DNA of 38,366 bases, taken from positions 1-38,366 of the forward strand of contig JAAUQT010000025.1 in NCBI GenBank assembly GCA_012033495.1. Reading direction: 5' to 3'. Under the pieces are notes generated by a model. That model worked only from the letters and a program-made list of their open reading frames with translations. It did no database searches and was not told where the DNA came from. Below are positions 1-7,417 of the stretch, piece by piece. The stretch is from Cyanobacteria bacterium RM1_2_2. Lineage in GTDB: Bacteria; Cyanobacteriota; Cyanobacteriia; Elainellales; Elainellaceae. Numbering within the stretch: position 1 is the first letter of the stretch; each line of letters starts with the position of its first letter. The position numbers were made by a program, and so were the translations under genes.

Positions 1-163
1 GCATTTGCAACGATGGTAGAAGAATTGCTGGTGATCCGGTTGACCACATCCATGCGCTTGTTGCCTTCTGCAACCTATTCTTCAACGCATCAATTTGGGC
101 ATCGTTCACATATTCGCCCCGTGTATCTGCTTGCGCCACAACTCTCGTAAAAGCATCTAGCAT
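1..163 (-). CDS. cpcB: C-phycocyanin beta subunit, 5' end only, with a 1-base frameshift
   Basis: This is the N-terminal end of a phycobilisome rod subunit. The minus-strand reading from the ATG at 163 begins [18 protein letters not shown] and continues to [10 protein letters not shown], matching the start of CpcB proteins. A good ribosome site (TAGGAGAT) lies just upstream. After residue ~30 the family motif [20 protein letters not shown] is found in the next frame. One extra G in the AGG run near 74-76 would restore NRVAEGNKR, so a single base appears to be missing. The gene runs off the window at position 1, and its chromophore-binding cysteines are not visible. Phycoerythrocyanin beta (PecB) begins similarly, but the [17 protein letters not shown] segment fits CpcB better. 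The deletion could be a sequencing error at a contig end or a true broken copy. Confidence 0.85.
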   Translation of the reverse strand, partial: MLDAFTRVVAQADTRGEYVNDAQIDALKNRLQKATSAWMWSTGSPAILLPSLQM

Positions 164-759
164 TCTAGAGATCTCCTAAAGATTCGAGTTGACGAATTAA
201 AACGGATTCAAAGCACTGATTCAAAGTTCAGCTTCGGAAAGATTTGAGCTTGTACTAATGGCAAACTTACGAAACGTAAACTGTAAAGCTTAATTTTCGC
301 CATAAAGTAGAGAAAGTGATGTTAAACAACTTCCCCATCGTTTACTAAATGATTCACGCCATCGTTATCTAAAATCTATCCGTCACAACTAACTCCTCAA
401 AACCAATTGATTTTAGTTATGGGAAAACGCTAGCTGGCAGGAGTTGAGAAATCTGAATCCCTGACCCAGTTGAGCCAAGGATCAGATGCTCTTAAACCAG
501 TACCCCTGATTAAATCAGCCCATTTGTGCAAATTTTGTGCAATTTTCAGAATCTATCTCAAGAGATGGGTTAAGAAATAATAAGAGAACGTTGAAACTCT
601 TGCAGAGTGAACCCTTCAGCTATTGACTGAAAGATTTATCTGTGTAACTTAACTTATCATTTTGTTGCATTGTTTAACCTAAACAATAGGAATGCCGGGG
701 GCGGGCGAGCTTGCATTCATCTCAGATTCATCTCAGTAATTCGTCAACGCAGTAATTTG
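164..759. other. Intergenic region: cpcB leader and 3' flank of the response regulator gene
   Basis: About 600 bases with no convincing gene. It is AT-rich and must hold the cpcB promoter and long leader (reading leftwards) together with the 3' end of the response regulator transcript. A perfect 7-bp inverted repeat with a 5-base loop (ATTGTTT / AAACAAT) lies at 669-687. It has no T-tract on either strand, so I do not call it a terminator. No promoter is assigned because no -35/-10 pair stands out. Confidence 0.5.
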
Positions 760-1869
760 TCATCTCAATAAGTTATCAACGACGGTGAGCAGTTGCTCTA
801 GGGGTATAGAAGGCTTTAAAAAGCGCTGGTGCTTCGAGGGGCAGCGTTGCAGAGAGGCGATCTGTTCTGGAGGACATACTGCCAAAAGCGCTGGAGTTGT
901 CTGCCGGATCAACATTTGAAGTAAGGACTGCCGTTCGCTGAATTCTGCTGCCCCATCTGAAGCATTTGAGACAGCTAACCGCAATAGCACCACATCCACA
1001 GCAGATGCAGCAGTTGGGAGAAGCCAGATCTGTGCCGCTGCTGCTGTGGGGGCAATTGCCGTCCGAATTCCTCGTTGGGCTGCCTGGTCGATCAAAGGGT
1101 GCGTGAATGCCGGATCACCATCCACAATCAGCAGCAAAGCCGATTGGCTGACTGGCTGCATTGCCTTGGCTGGCGGTGCTTCAGCAGTTTCTGTAAGGGC
1201 AGGCGACCTGAGATAATACCCGCGACCATGAACGGTGGCAATTAGATCGGGAGCACCCATGGCAGTGAGTTTGTGGCGTAAGCGGCGAATGTGAGAGCGC
1301 ACCGTTGCCTCTGCCGGAAATTCTTCTGACGACCACAGGTTATCCAAAATTTCATCTGTGCTGAACACATGCTGGCTGTCGCGTAGCAACAGTTCGAGTA
1401 GCTCATATTCCTTTGCGGTCAGGGTGAGCGGCTGTCCGCTGTAGGTAACTTCGCAGGTGCTAGGGTTAAGCACGAGGTTTTCCCAAGTCAGAATTGGCGA
1501 TGGGTTAGCTTTGCTGCGGCGAACCAAGGCGCGAATCCGGGCGCTCAGTTCTGCGAGATCGAAGGGTTTTACCACATAATCATCTGCGCCTGCATCTAGC
1601 CCTTGAATTTTGACCGCGCTAGTGGCTTCACCTATCAGCAGCAAAATGGGAGTCGAACATCCTTCTGAGCGGAGCCGCTGACAGAGGCAAATGCCATCTA
1701 ACTCTGGCAGCACGACATCAAGCATGATTAGCCCGTAATCAAACGTGGAGCCATAGCGCCAACCCGCTTCGCCATTCCGGACGACATCGACCACATAATG
1801 CTGATTTTCTAGATGCTTGCGGAGAACCCGGCTCACTGTCTCATCGTCTTCAACCAATAAAATTCTCAT
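760..1869 (-). CDS. OmpR/PhoB-type response regulator with a degenerate C-terminal second receiver
   Basis: Cytoplasmic two-component DNA-binding regulator of 369 residues, longer than the usual ~230-250. Residues 1-120 are a receiver domain with acidic D8/D9, phospho-acceptor D51 and K101. The usual Thr/Ser switch position is Ile79 (ILLLIGEA instead of the common LLLTA). Residues ~125-222 are a winged-helix domain ending HGRGYYLR. Residues ~245-369 look like a second receiver, with the acidic pair replaced (LLLIVDGDP), the phospho-acceptor position occupied by Arg (VVLLRLAV) and a conserved Lys-Pro near the end (FLKPS). The second receiver is therefore probably a pseudo-receiver for protein contacts. 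The gene lies 17 bases downstream of the SagB-like gene on the same strand, so co-transcription is likely. No partner kinase is visible. Confidence 0.9.
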   Translation of the reverse strand: MRILLVEDDETVSRVLRKHLENQHYVVDVVRNGEAGWRYGSTFDYGLIMLDVVLPELDGICLCQRLRSEGCSTPILLLIGEATSAVKIQGLDAGADDYVVKPFDLAELSARIRALVRRSKANPSPILTWENLVLNPSTCEVTYSGQPLTLTAKEYELLELLLRDSQHVFSTDEILDNLWSSEEFPAEATVRSHIRRLRHKLTAMGAPDLIATVHGRGYYLRSPALTETAEAPPAKAMQPVSQSALLLIVDGDPAFTHPLIDQAAQRGIRTAIAPTAAAAQIWLLPTAASAVDVVLLRLAVSNASDGAAEFSERQSLLQMLIRQTTPALLAVCPPEQIASLQRCPSKHQRFLKPSIPLEQLLTVVDNLLR

Positions 1870-1886
1870 GGGGTCAGCCCGGTCTT

Positions 1887-3422
1887 TTAGCGGGGTCTGC
1901 CTAGCGTGGTGATATACAAAACGGCTTCGTCGGTTGGAATGCCCAACACTTCATTCACCTCATCGTCGAAGAAGCCCGCAATGCCGCTTACCCCCAAGCC
2001 AACCTGAATCGCTGCCAGATTGAGGCGCTGCCCTAGATGTCCGGCATCCATGTGTAGATAGCGATAAGCTCGGTCGCCATAGTGCTCCACGGCTTTCGCT
2101 AAATCTGCCGTATGAAACAGCACCACTGCCGCATCGCGCCCCAAGTTTTGCCCTAAACACAGCATATGCAGTTCTCGTCGGAAGTTTTTAAACCGGATTT
2201 GCCGTAATTCCTGTGCTTTTGGAGCGTAATAGTAGCAGCCTTCTTCCAGCCCATCGACGCCAGAAACGGCAATGAAAGTCTCGATCAGGCTCAGATCAAA
2301 GTAATCTGGATTTCGATCCAACCCTTGATCAATGTAGGCTTGCGGCTGATACGTGAAATTGAGCAGCGCTTTCAGTTCTTCGAGCTTCAGGTTTGCACCA
2401 TCGTAAGCGCGAGTTGAGCGCCGCTTCATGATTGTTCTTTCTAGTTCAAGCAGGTTGGCGCCCCAATCAATCGGTTCGGTTTGCATCGGCACTTTGAGGC
2501 AAAACGGAAAATTGTATTTGTCTTGCTGAAGGCGGTTCATCTGCGCCGCTGGATCACCCATGATGTCTTTAATCAATGGCGGATTGGGGATTTCGGGAAT
2601 GCTGCTGGCTTGATGCAAATAGGCTAACAGTTCACCATCGGCAACATCGGGATAGTCGGTTTGGGTTTTGGAAGCCAGCGCCGTGGCAGACAGCGGCAAA
2701 TTTTGCTGCACTTCCAATAAATCAGCCAGTGCCACCACCGACAGCACGCTTTCTTGCTGAGAATCGAGATAGAGCAAGCGGTTGACTGACTCATCCATAA
2801 AGCCGCCAATCAAATGCGGACGGTAATCGTTAATCGCGCCGGACAGTTCAATGTTGCCCAACAAATGCCCGGTATCCAAAAACACCCGTCGATACGCCCG
2901 ATCTTGGTAGCGCCAAGCTGAGCGGTAAAAAACTGCCGTCGTCACCATCGCCAACTGCGCCGCGTCCAACGTCGGATGCCAAAAACAGGCGCTTTGCAGC
3001 GATGACCAAACCTCGTCATCCCAAAAATGCACGAGAGCATGGGTTTGGGGCTGGTAGCTATAAAGTCCGGCGGGCAACAGCGGCATTCCTCTAGAAATCA
3101 AATACACTTCCGCTGGATACAGCCCTCCGGCTGAAGGGGCTGCCCGCAAGTAAACTGGATCACCGCTTAGGGTCAGCATACCGACGGTTAAGCCATAGCT
3201 GCAAAACAACAGCCGTGACAGGCGTTGCCATTCTTTGTCTTTGTCTACGACGCTCGGCTCGTTGGTGAGGTAGGGTTTCAGGTCGAAGGAGGAGCCAATT
3301 TTGTACTCCTTGAAAGGGGTTGGCTGCTTTGACCAGTCCAATTCTCGGTTGGTTAGCGTTTTAGGGTTATATTTAGTGCGTTCGTGATAGTGCTGAGCGA
3401 TAGAAAGATGACGGTCTGCCAT
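1887..3422 (-). CDS. SagB-type tandem nitroreductase/dehydrogenase
   Basis: A 511-residue protein made of two nitroreductase-fold halves. Residues ~60-240 contain the SagB/ThcOx signature region (SRLLFCSYGLT, then RAAPSAGGLYPAEVY). Residues ~320-511 form a second flavin-type half (TIMKRRSTRAYDG, ending GLGVSGIAGFFDDEVNEVLGI). Members of this family bind FMN and oxidise substrates; in azol(in)e peptide pathways SagB oxidises azolines to azoles. No YcaO cyclodehydratase, precursor peptide or transporter is visible nearby, so a role in a peptide pathway is not supported and the substrate is unknown. The start is the ATG before ADRHLSIAQHYHERTKYNP, a typical N-terminus for cyanobacterial members. 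It is the first gene of a probable two-gene unit with the response regulator. Confidence 0.85.
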   Translation of the reverse strand: MADRHLSIAQHYHERTKYNPKTLTNRELDWSKQPTPFKEYKIGSSFDLKPYLTNEPSVVDKDKEWQRLSRLLFCSYGLTVGMLTLSGDPVYLRAAPSAGGLYPAEVYLISRGMPLLPAGLYSYQPQTHALVHFWDDEVWSSLQSACFWHPTLDAAQLAMVTTAVFYRSAWRYQDRAYRRVFLDTGHLLGNIELSGAINDYRPHLIGGFMDESVNRLLYLDSQQESVLSVVALADLLEVQQNLPLSATALASKTQTDYPDVADGELLAYLHQASSIPEIPNPPLIKDIMGDPAAQMNRLQQDKYNFPFCLKVPMQTEPIDWGANLLELERTIMKRRSTRAYDGANLKLEELKALLNFTYQPQAYIDQGLDRNPDYFDLSLIETFIAVSGVDGLEEGCYYYAPKAQELRQIRFKNFRRELHMLCLGQNLGRDAAVVLFHTADLAKAVEHYGDRAYRYLHMDAGHLGQRLNLAAIQVGLGVSGIAGFFDDEVNEVLGIPTDEAVLYITTLGRPR

Positions 3423-3544
3423 AGGGTTTTGGGCGGGTCGGCTGCTTCTCTCATCTTGACACTCCGCTCCTCAGAATGACCAAATCTATACAGCGGATTT
3501 TCTCTGCGTCAATTTTAGAAAATTCAGCAGCAAAGAGGTGTATT

Positions 3545-4345
3545 ATGCAAGCCCGATCGGATCAACCTTGGCAACAAGCCCTGATTGCGTTTCTGATCAT
3601 TTGTGCCAGCGTTGCCGCGATTGGTTGGCTTCAGTGGCCGCAGCTTTTGCAACTCAAAGCCGGAAGTCAAGCTGCTTCAGTCACAGAACTCCAGCGGCAG
3701 GTAGACCAAGAACGGTTGCGGCTTTCTCTGTTACAAAAAACACCCAGCTTCGGATTCGATAATTTGATTGCAGACTGGACATTCTTGAGCTTTTTACAAT
3801 ATTTCGGAGATGAACCCGCCCGCCAAAAAACCGACTATCAACTCAGCCCCGACTATTTTGAGGTGATTTTGAGCCGCGACCCCTATTTCATTCAGGCTTA
3901 CACCTTTTTGTCAACCAGTGGATCGATCTATGCAGGTGCGCCCGCCCGTGCCACCGAAATCATGCAGCGGGGGTTACAGTCTCTTCAGCCCAACGTTCCG
4001 CCTGACTCTTTCTACGCTTGGCGACAGTTAGGCATTGATCAGCTTTTATTTTTGGGTGACAGTCAGGCGGCTCAGCAGTCGTTCCTCACCGCAGCGCAGT
4101 GGGCGGCTCAGTCTGCTCTGCCGGGTAGTCGAGAGTCGGCTGCATTATCGCGGCAAACCGCAGATTTTTTGGCAGCAAACCCAGACAGCAAAACGGCCCA
4201 AGTCTCAGCGTGGGTGATGGTGCTAACCAGTGCGCCAGACGATCGAACTCGTCAAACCGCGATTCGGCAAATTAGAAGCCTGGGAGGGCAAATTAGCCAA
4301 AATCCTGACGGAACGTTTGGTGTGCGCCCACCTGCTAAGGATTAA
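3545..4345 (+). CDS. Conserved cyanobacterial membrane-anchored protein, TPR-like
   Basis: I recognise no named function. From the ATG at 3545 the protein has 266 residues: a short basic N-terminus, one hydrophobic segment (ALIAFLIICASVAAIGWL, about residues 13-30), then a soluble domain that probably faces the lumen or periplasm. A coiled-coil stretch (SVTELQRQVDQERLRLSLLQ) is followed by helical repeat-like sequence with YFEVILSRDPYFIQAYTFLS and AWRQLGIDQLLFLGDSQAAQQSFLTAAQWA, suggesting degenerate TPR units. I prefer 3545 over an in-frame ATG at 3476 because AAAGAGGTG sits just before it and the hydrophobic segment is then at the normal place for an anchor. Divergent from the SagB-like gene. 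Confidence 0.7.
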   Translation: MQARSDQPWQQALIAFLIICASVAAIGWLQWPQLLQLKAGSQAASVTELQRQVDQERLRLSLLQKTPSFGFDNLIADWTFLSFLQYFGDEPARQKTDYQLSPDYFEVILSRDPYFIQAYTFLSTSGSIYAGAPARATEIMQRGLQSLQPNVPPDSFYAWRQLGIDQLLFLGDSQAAQQSFLTAAQWAAQSALPGSRESAALSRQTADFLAANPDSKTAQVSAWVMVLTSAPDDRTRQTAIRQIRSLGGQISQNPDGTFGVRPPAKD

Positions 4346-4645
4346 AAGCCAGGTTGTAAATCCAGGTTGTGATTTCCCTCAATCTTCCTACCCTGCGGGA
4401 AGCTGCTGTGCGTCTAGAGAGGGGAGATTCCATCCAGTCTGGGTCAGTGCTTTGCCCACGCTCCGCAAACGGTTCCCCCCTTTTCGGAAGGAGGGTGAGG
4501 AATGATCGAGGCTTAGCATCTTGAAATATTCATTTACAAAGAGTATGTGAGCCAACTTTGCCGTTCTTTCCGAGGTAAAGATCCATTAAGATAAGCCATA
4601 CGACCTCTTTTTGTTCAATTCCTGCAATTTCTTCAACCAACAGCT
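4346..4645. other. Intergenic region upstream of ndhO
   Basis: Three hundred bases without a gene. A GC-rich hairpin at about 4475-4495 (CCCCCTTTTCGGAAGGAGGG) lacks a T-tract and may be a weak terminator or part of a dispersed repeat. The last 100 bases are AT-rich and should contain the ndhO promoter, which I cannot place with confidence. Confidence 0.4.
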
Positions 4646-4861
4646 ATGGCAGTTAAAAAAGGCGATCTTGTTCGGGCAGTCCGCGAAAAATTGGAAAACA
4701 GCCTTGAAGCTGAGGCTAGCGATCAGCGGTTTCCGCCTTATTTATTTGAGACAAAAGGCGAAGTGTTAGACGCCAAAGGCGACTACGTACTTGTGAAGTT
4801 TGGCTATGTTCCGACGCCCAATATTTGGCTGAGAGCCGACCAGCTTGAAAAAGTGGGTTAA
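4646..4861 (+). CDS. ndhO: NAD(P)H-quinone oxidoreductase subunit O (NdhO)
   Basis: Small peripheral subunit of the cyanobacterial/chloroplast NDH-1 complex, which takes part in respiration and cyclic electron flow around photosystem I at the thylakoid membrane. The 71 residues match the family over the whole length: [19 protein letters not shown], then [15 protein letters not shown], then a conserved C-terminal half with [20 protein letters not shown]. There is no membrane segment, as expected for a stromal-side subunit. The start is the only ATG that gives the family N-terminus. It is transcribed alone, and a hairpin overlaps its stop codon. Confidence 0.97.
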   Translation: MAVKKGDLVRAVREKLENSLEAEASDQRFPPYLFETKGEVLDAKGDYVLVKFGYVPTPNIWLRADQLEKVG

Positions 4862-4883
4862 GTTTTTGAGATAAAAACCACTT
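4851..4883 (+). terminator. Hairpin overlapping the ndhO stop codon
   Basis: An outer stem AAGTG/CACTT and an inner stem GTTTTT/AAAAAC with loop GAGAT enclose the ndhO stop codon. A T-run (CTTTTT) follows only about 10 bases later, so this is a weak or imperfect intrinsic terminator, or a 3'-end stabilising structure. Confidence 0.4.
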
Positions 4884-4961
4884 GAACTAAGGCTTTTTCC
4901 ATTTAAATGATGAGCTACTGCGGTTCAACTACAGCTCAAAGTAGAAATCAACTCAAATGAC

Positions 4962-4989
4962 TTGATCATTTCTGCCGATTGGTTATGAT
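4962..4989 (+). promoter_or_regulatory. Sigma-70-type promoter for the 44-residue small protein gene
   Basis: TTGATC (4962-4967) and TATGAT (4984-4989) are separated by 16 bases. Each hexamer is close to consensus. A transcript from here would have a leader of about 80 bases that carries the hairpin at 5020-5044 and the ribosome site before the ATG at 5079. Confidence 0.6.
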
Positions 4990-5019
4990 GAAATGGTAAA
5001 GTTAAACACAAGCTTTTCT

Positions 5020-5044
5020 AGACCAGCGCTCTCTGATCTGGTCT
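5020..5044 (+). promoter_or_regulatory. Perfect 7-bp hairpin in the leader of the small protein gene
   Basis: AGACCAG (5020-5026) pairs perfectly with CTGGTCT (5038-5044) across an 11-base loop. It lies between the promoter and the ribosome site (AAGGAG at about 5062). No long T-tract follows, so it is more likely an mRNA-stabilising or regulatory structure than a terminator. Confidence 0.45.
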
Positions 5045-5078
5045 TGTTCCTGCCAAAGATGAAGGAGCAGTTTTATTA

Positions 5079-5213
5079 ATGGATTACATCGAAAAAGCAC
5101 TAGAGAAACTTAAAGAGTGGGCGCGCAAGCTCGTAGAGGCGCTCTTAGGGCCAGAGGCGCAGCCAGAACCGGAACCGATTCCTGTGCCAGTTAGAGATCC
5201 GCAGCGCCGCTAG
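5079..5213 (+). CDS. Small amphipathic-helix protein, 44 residues
   Basis: The reading frame encodes MDYIEKALEKLKEWARKLVE, then ALLGPEAQPEPEPIPVPV, then RDPQRR. The first ~23 residues are a charged amphipathic helix; the rest is a Pro/Glu-rich tail with a basic end. A strong ribosome site (AAGGAG) is 9-10 bases before the ATG, a promoter lies ~90 bases upstream and an intrinsic terminator lies ~230 bases downstream. The gene therefore appears to be a real, independently transcribed unit. I have an impression that similar short proteins occur in other cyanobacteria, but this needs a search. The helix-plus-acidic-tail layout suggests a membrane-surface or protein-partner role, which is inference. 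No function is known to me. Confidence 0.75.
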   Translation: MDYIEKALEKLKEWARKLVEALLGPEAQPEPEPIPVPVRDPQRR

Positions 5214-5445
5214 TTAACGATTACTTCCACAAAGTTGGATGTAATTTCGGAAAGTTTGAAAAGCTTTAAGGTTTAGCCTTCCAGGGCTTAAACTCTGTAA
5301 GTTTATTAAGACTTGACGACTGTCTCTGGATTGCCGCTAGCTCGGTTGATTTGGAAGCGCTGATGTGTCAATTAGAGTGGCTAGGAAAATAATCTTGCGT
5401 AAGTTTAGCTGTGATTCTAAAGAAATATTTAAGCTTTGATTTGGG
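5214..5445 (+). other. Long 3' untranslated stretch or possible small RNA
   Basis: About 230 bases separate the small protein's stop codon from the terminator at 5446. No reading frame with a ribosome site is visible. It could be a long 3' UTR or contain an independently transcribed small RNA that uses the same terminator. A TTGACG at about 5312 has no good -10 partner. Confidence 0.35.
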
Positions 5446-5471
5446 AGGGCGTCAAGTGCGCCCTTTCTTTA
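5446..5471 (+). terminator. Intrinsic terminator upstream of aroQ
   Basis: AGGGCG (5446-5451) pairs with CGCCCT (5459-5464) across a 7-base loop, followed directly by TTCTTT. It would end the transcript of the 44-residue gene. It lies about 40 bases before the aroQ start, so aroQ would need readthrough or a start site inside this short gap. Confidence 0.75.
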
Positions 5472-5511
5472 GTTGAGGGTATTTTTAAGCCTCATTGAGA
5501 CGGAGTGATCT

Positions 5512-5976
5512 TTGACTGCTTCCAATTCGCTGCTGAGTGTTTTAGTGCTGCATGGGCCCAACCTAAATTTGCTGGGTCGTCGCGAACCTGAGGTGTATGG
5601 TGCAACAACACTAGATGATATTAATTGCGCCCTAGAACAGGAAGGGCAACTTCTACAGGTCAGCGTCACTGCCTTTCAATCCAATCATGAGGGCGCGCTA
5701 GTCGATGCCATCCATGCTGCGTTTGGGCAACACCAAGGGATTTTGATCAATCCAGGAGCCTACACCCACACCAGCGTTGCTCTCCGAGATGCGATTGCCG
5801 GAGTTGCGATTCCAACAGTTGAAGTTCACCTCAGCAATGTTTACAAGCGCGAATCGTTTCGCCATCACTCTTATATTGCTCCGGTTGCGATTGGGCAAAT
5901 CAGCGGCTTCGGTGCAGAAAGCTATCGGCTAGGGCTACAAGCGTTGGTGCATCATCTCAGACAATCTGGCAAGTAA
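5512..5976 (+). CDS. aroQ: 3-dehydroquinate dehydratase, type II
   Basis: Catalyses the third step of the shikimate pathway, 3-dehydroquinate to 3-dehydroshikimate, in the cytoplasm as a dodecamer. The 154 residues carry all family motifs in order: [19 protein letters not shown] near the N-terminus (with the catalytic Tyr and Arg loop), [30 protein letters not shown], and [19 protein letters not shown]. The best start is a TTG at 5512, six bases after GGAG; no in-frame ATG fits the conserved N-terminus. Length is normal for the family. Confidence 0.95.
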   Translation: MTASNSLLSVLVLHGPNLNLLGRREPEVYGATTLDDINCALEQEGQLLQVSVTAFQSNHEGALVDAIHAAFGQHQGILINPGAYTHTSVALRDAIAGVAIPTVEVHLSNVYKRESFRHHSYIAPVAIGQISGFGAESYRLGLQALVHHLRQSGK

Positions 5977-6010
5977 TTTCATCAGATTCCTAGGAAACAA
6001 ATCCACGCAA

Positions 6011-6095
6011 GGGCAGGTTTTGCAAATAACCTATCGCTAGAACGAACAGATCTTCTGCGAAATCTATCCCGACCACCTGCCCCAACCACCTGCCC
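6011..6095. repeat. Dispersed palindromic repeat, copy A
   Basis: Left end GGGCAGGTTTTGCA and right end ACCACCTGCCCC are inverted. The right end is followed by a second near-copy, ACCACCTGCCC. It is one of six similar copies in this window (others near 8766, 10031, 21206, 31444 and 38297), all in non-coding gaps. Confidence 0.65.
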
Positions 6096-6162
6096 TAACC
6101 ACTTGCTCTAAACCAGCGGCAGATCTTGGCTCAAAGATTTCAGTGAACTCGCCCTGGAGTGC

Positions 6163-6299
6163 GTCATCCATTCACGGTCATCCATTCACGGTCAACCGTT
6201 GACGGCATCCGCCGGATCGCGCCCGTTCCCCCAAACAGGCTAAGGGCTGTCGCTCTGCCATTGTCAGGGTTCTCGCCGGAATGGATCACAGCCCCTAGC
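6163..6299 (-). repeat. Dispersed element with three 14-bp tandem units, copy 1
   Basis: Read on the minus strand, this aligns without gaps to 19573-19708 on the plus strand. Shared blocks include CATTCC, AGAACCCT, ATGGCAGAGC, TAGCCTGTTT and GCGATCCGGCGGATGC. At the same point after GGATGC, both copies carry exactly three 14-bp units. Here they are CGTCAACGGTTGAC once and CGTGAATGGATGAC twice. The element lies 90 bases upstream of the larE start and reads away from it. Confidence 0.7.
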
Positions 6300-6388
6300 A
6301 AAACGAATCTTTTCTCCCACCTGCTTGGTTGATGCCAAAGGTCAAGTGCTTCAGCGATGATCAAAGTAGGTTGTATGAGGTTGAACCC

Positions 6389-7279
6389 ATGACAGGAATA
6401 GAAAAGCCAGTGACAGAGAAAACAGTGACAGAGAAACTAAACCAGCTCAGAGATTTGTTTACCGAAATGGACAGGGCGCTGATTGCTTACTCTGGCGGCA
6501 TTGACAGCACGCTGGTTGCAAAAGTTGCCTACGATGTCTTGGGCGATCAGGCCCTTGCCGTCACCGCAGAATCGCCATCTTTGCTGCCTGAAGATTTGGA
6601 AGATGCCCGTGTGCAGGCGGCAGAAATTGGGATTCAGCATCACGTTGTCCAAACGCACGAAATGGACAACCCCAACTATCGGGCGAATCCGGTGAATCGC
6701 TGCTATTTCTGCAAAAGCGAACTCCACGATACGCTGAAACCGCTGGCGCTGGCATGGGGCTACCCTTACGTAACTGACGGCGTGAATGCCGATGACCTGT
6801 TAGACTATCGCCCCGGCATTCAGGCTGCCAAAGAGCGAGGGGCGCGTTCTCCTTTGGCTGAAATTGGCATCTCGAAGCTGGAAGTTCGGGAGATAGCGAG
6901 ATTGCTCGATCTGCCTTGGTGGGATAAACCGGCCCAGCCTTGCCTTAGCTCTCGGTTTCCCTATGGCGAAGAGATTACGGTATCCAAACTCCAGCGAGTC
7001 GGGCGCTCGGAACGCTATTTGCGAAATTTGGGACTCAAAAATCTGCGGGTGCGCTCGGAAGGAGACACTGCCCGAATTGAGCTACCGCCTGAGCTAATCA
7101 AAGAGTTTGTTTTAACCACTGACTTATCGACTTTAGTCTCTGCCTTACAATCTTACGGATTCCTCTACGTCACCCTTGATTTGGAAGGATATCGCAGCGG
7201 CAAGTTGAACCAAGTGCTGCAATGGTCTTCAGCTAGCAACACTTCAGGAGGTAACAATTTAAACAAACAGCAGGTTTAG
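6389..7279 (+). CDS. larE: ATP-dependent sacrificial sulfur transferase LarE
   Basis: In characterised members LarE adenylates the carboxylates of a pyridinium dicarboxylate mononucleotide and donates sulfur from its own cysteine to build the nickel-pincer cofactor. This 296-residue protein has the PP-loop SGGIDS at residues 35-40, a Cys pair in NRCYFCKSEL (C105, C108) and C185 in QPCLSSRFPYG, the position of the sacrificial cysteine in the Lactobacillus enzyme. I choose the ATG at 6389 (ATGAGG upstream; protein begins MTGIEKPVTEK) over frame-extending starts at 6329/6332. No larA, larB or larC is visible, so its target here is uncertain. Upstream lies the 14-bp-unit element; glyA follows 138 bases later. 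Confidence 0.88.
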   Translation: MTGIEKPVTEKTVTEKLNQLRDLFTEMDRALIAYSGGIDSTLVAKVAYDVLGDQALAVTAESPSLLPEDLEDARVQAAEIGIQHHVVQTHEMDNPNYRANPVNRCYFCKSELHDTLKPLALAWGYPYVTDGVNADDLLDYRPGIQAAKERGARSPLAEIGISKLEVREIARLLDLPWWDKPAQPCLSSRFPYGEEITVSKLQRVGRSERYLRNLGLKNLRVRSEGDTARIELPPELIKEFVLTTDLSTLVSALQSYGFLYVTLDLEGYRSGKLNQVLQWSSASNTSGGNNLNKQQV

Positions 7280-7417
7280 TCAACAGATATTGGGTAGGAT
7301 GCGATATCATAGATCCCTTGTGTAAAACAGGCTTGCGGATAAAACGCTCAACTTGCACTCGCCCCTCAGAGTGGTTAAAGCCAACCCCTAACCCTAACTT
7401 CCCATCGGAGCTTGCAC

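Noticed and set aside
669-687. Terminator for the response regulator gene
   Set aside because: The perfect hairpin is AT-rich and no T-tract follows it on the minus strand.
1887-3422. Thiazole/oxazole peptide (TOMM) biosynthetic cluster
   Set aside because: Only the SagB-like gene is present; no YcaO protein, precursor peptide or exporter is visible in the window.
7280-7417. Glycine riboswitch in front of glyA
   Set aside because: The leader is only 138 bases and I could not identify the conserved aptamer core or tandem architecture.
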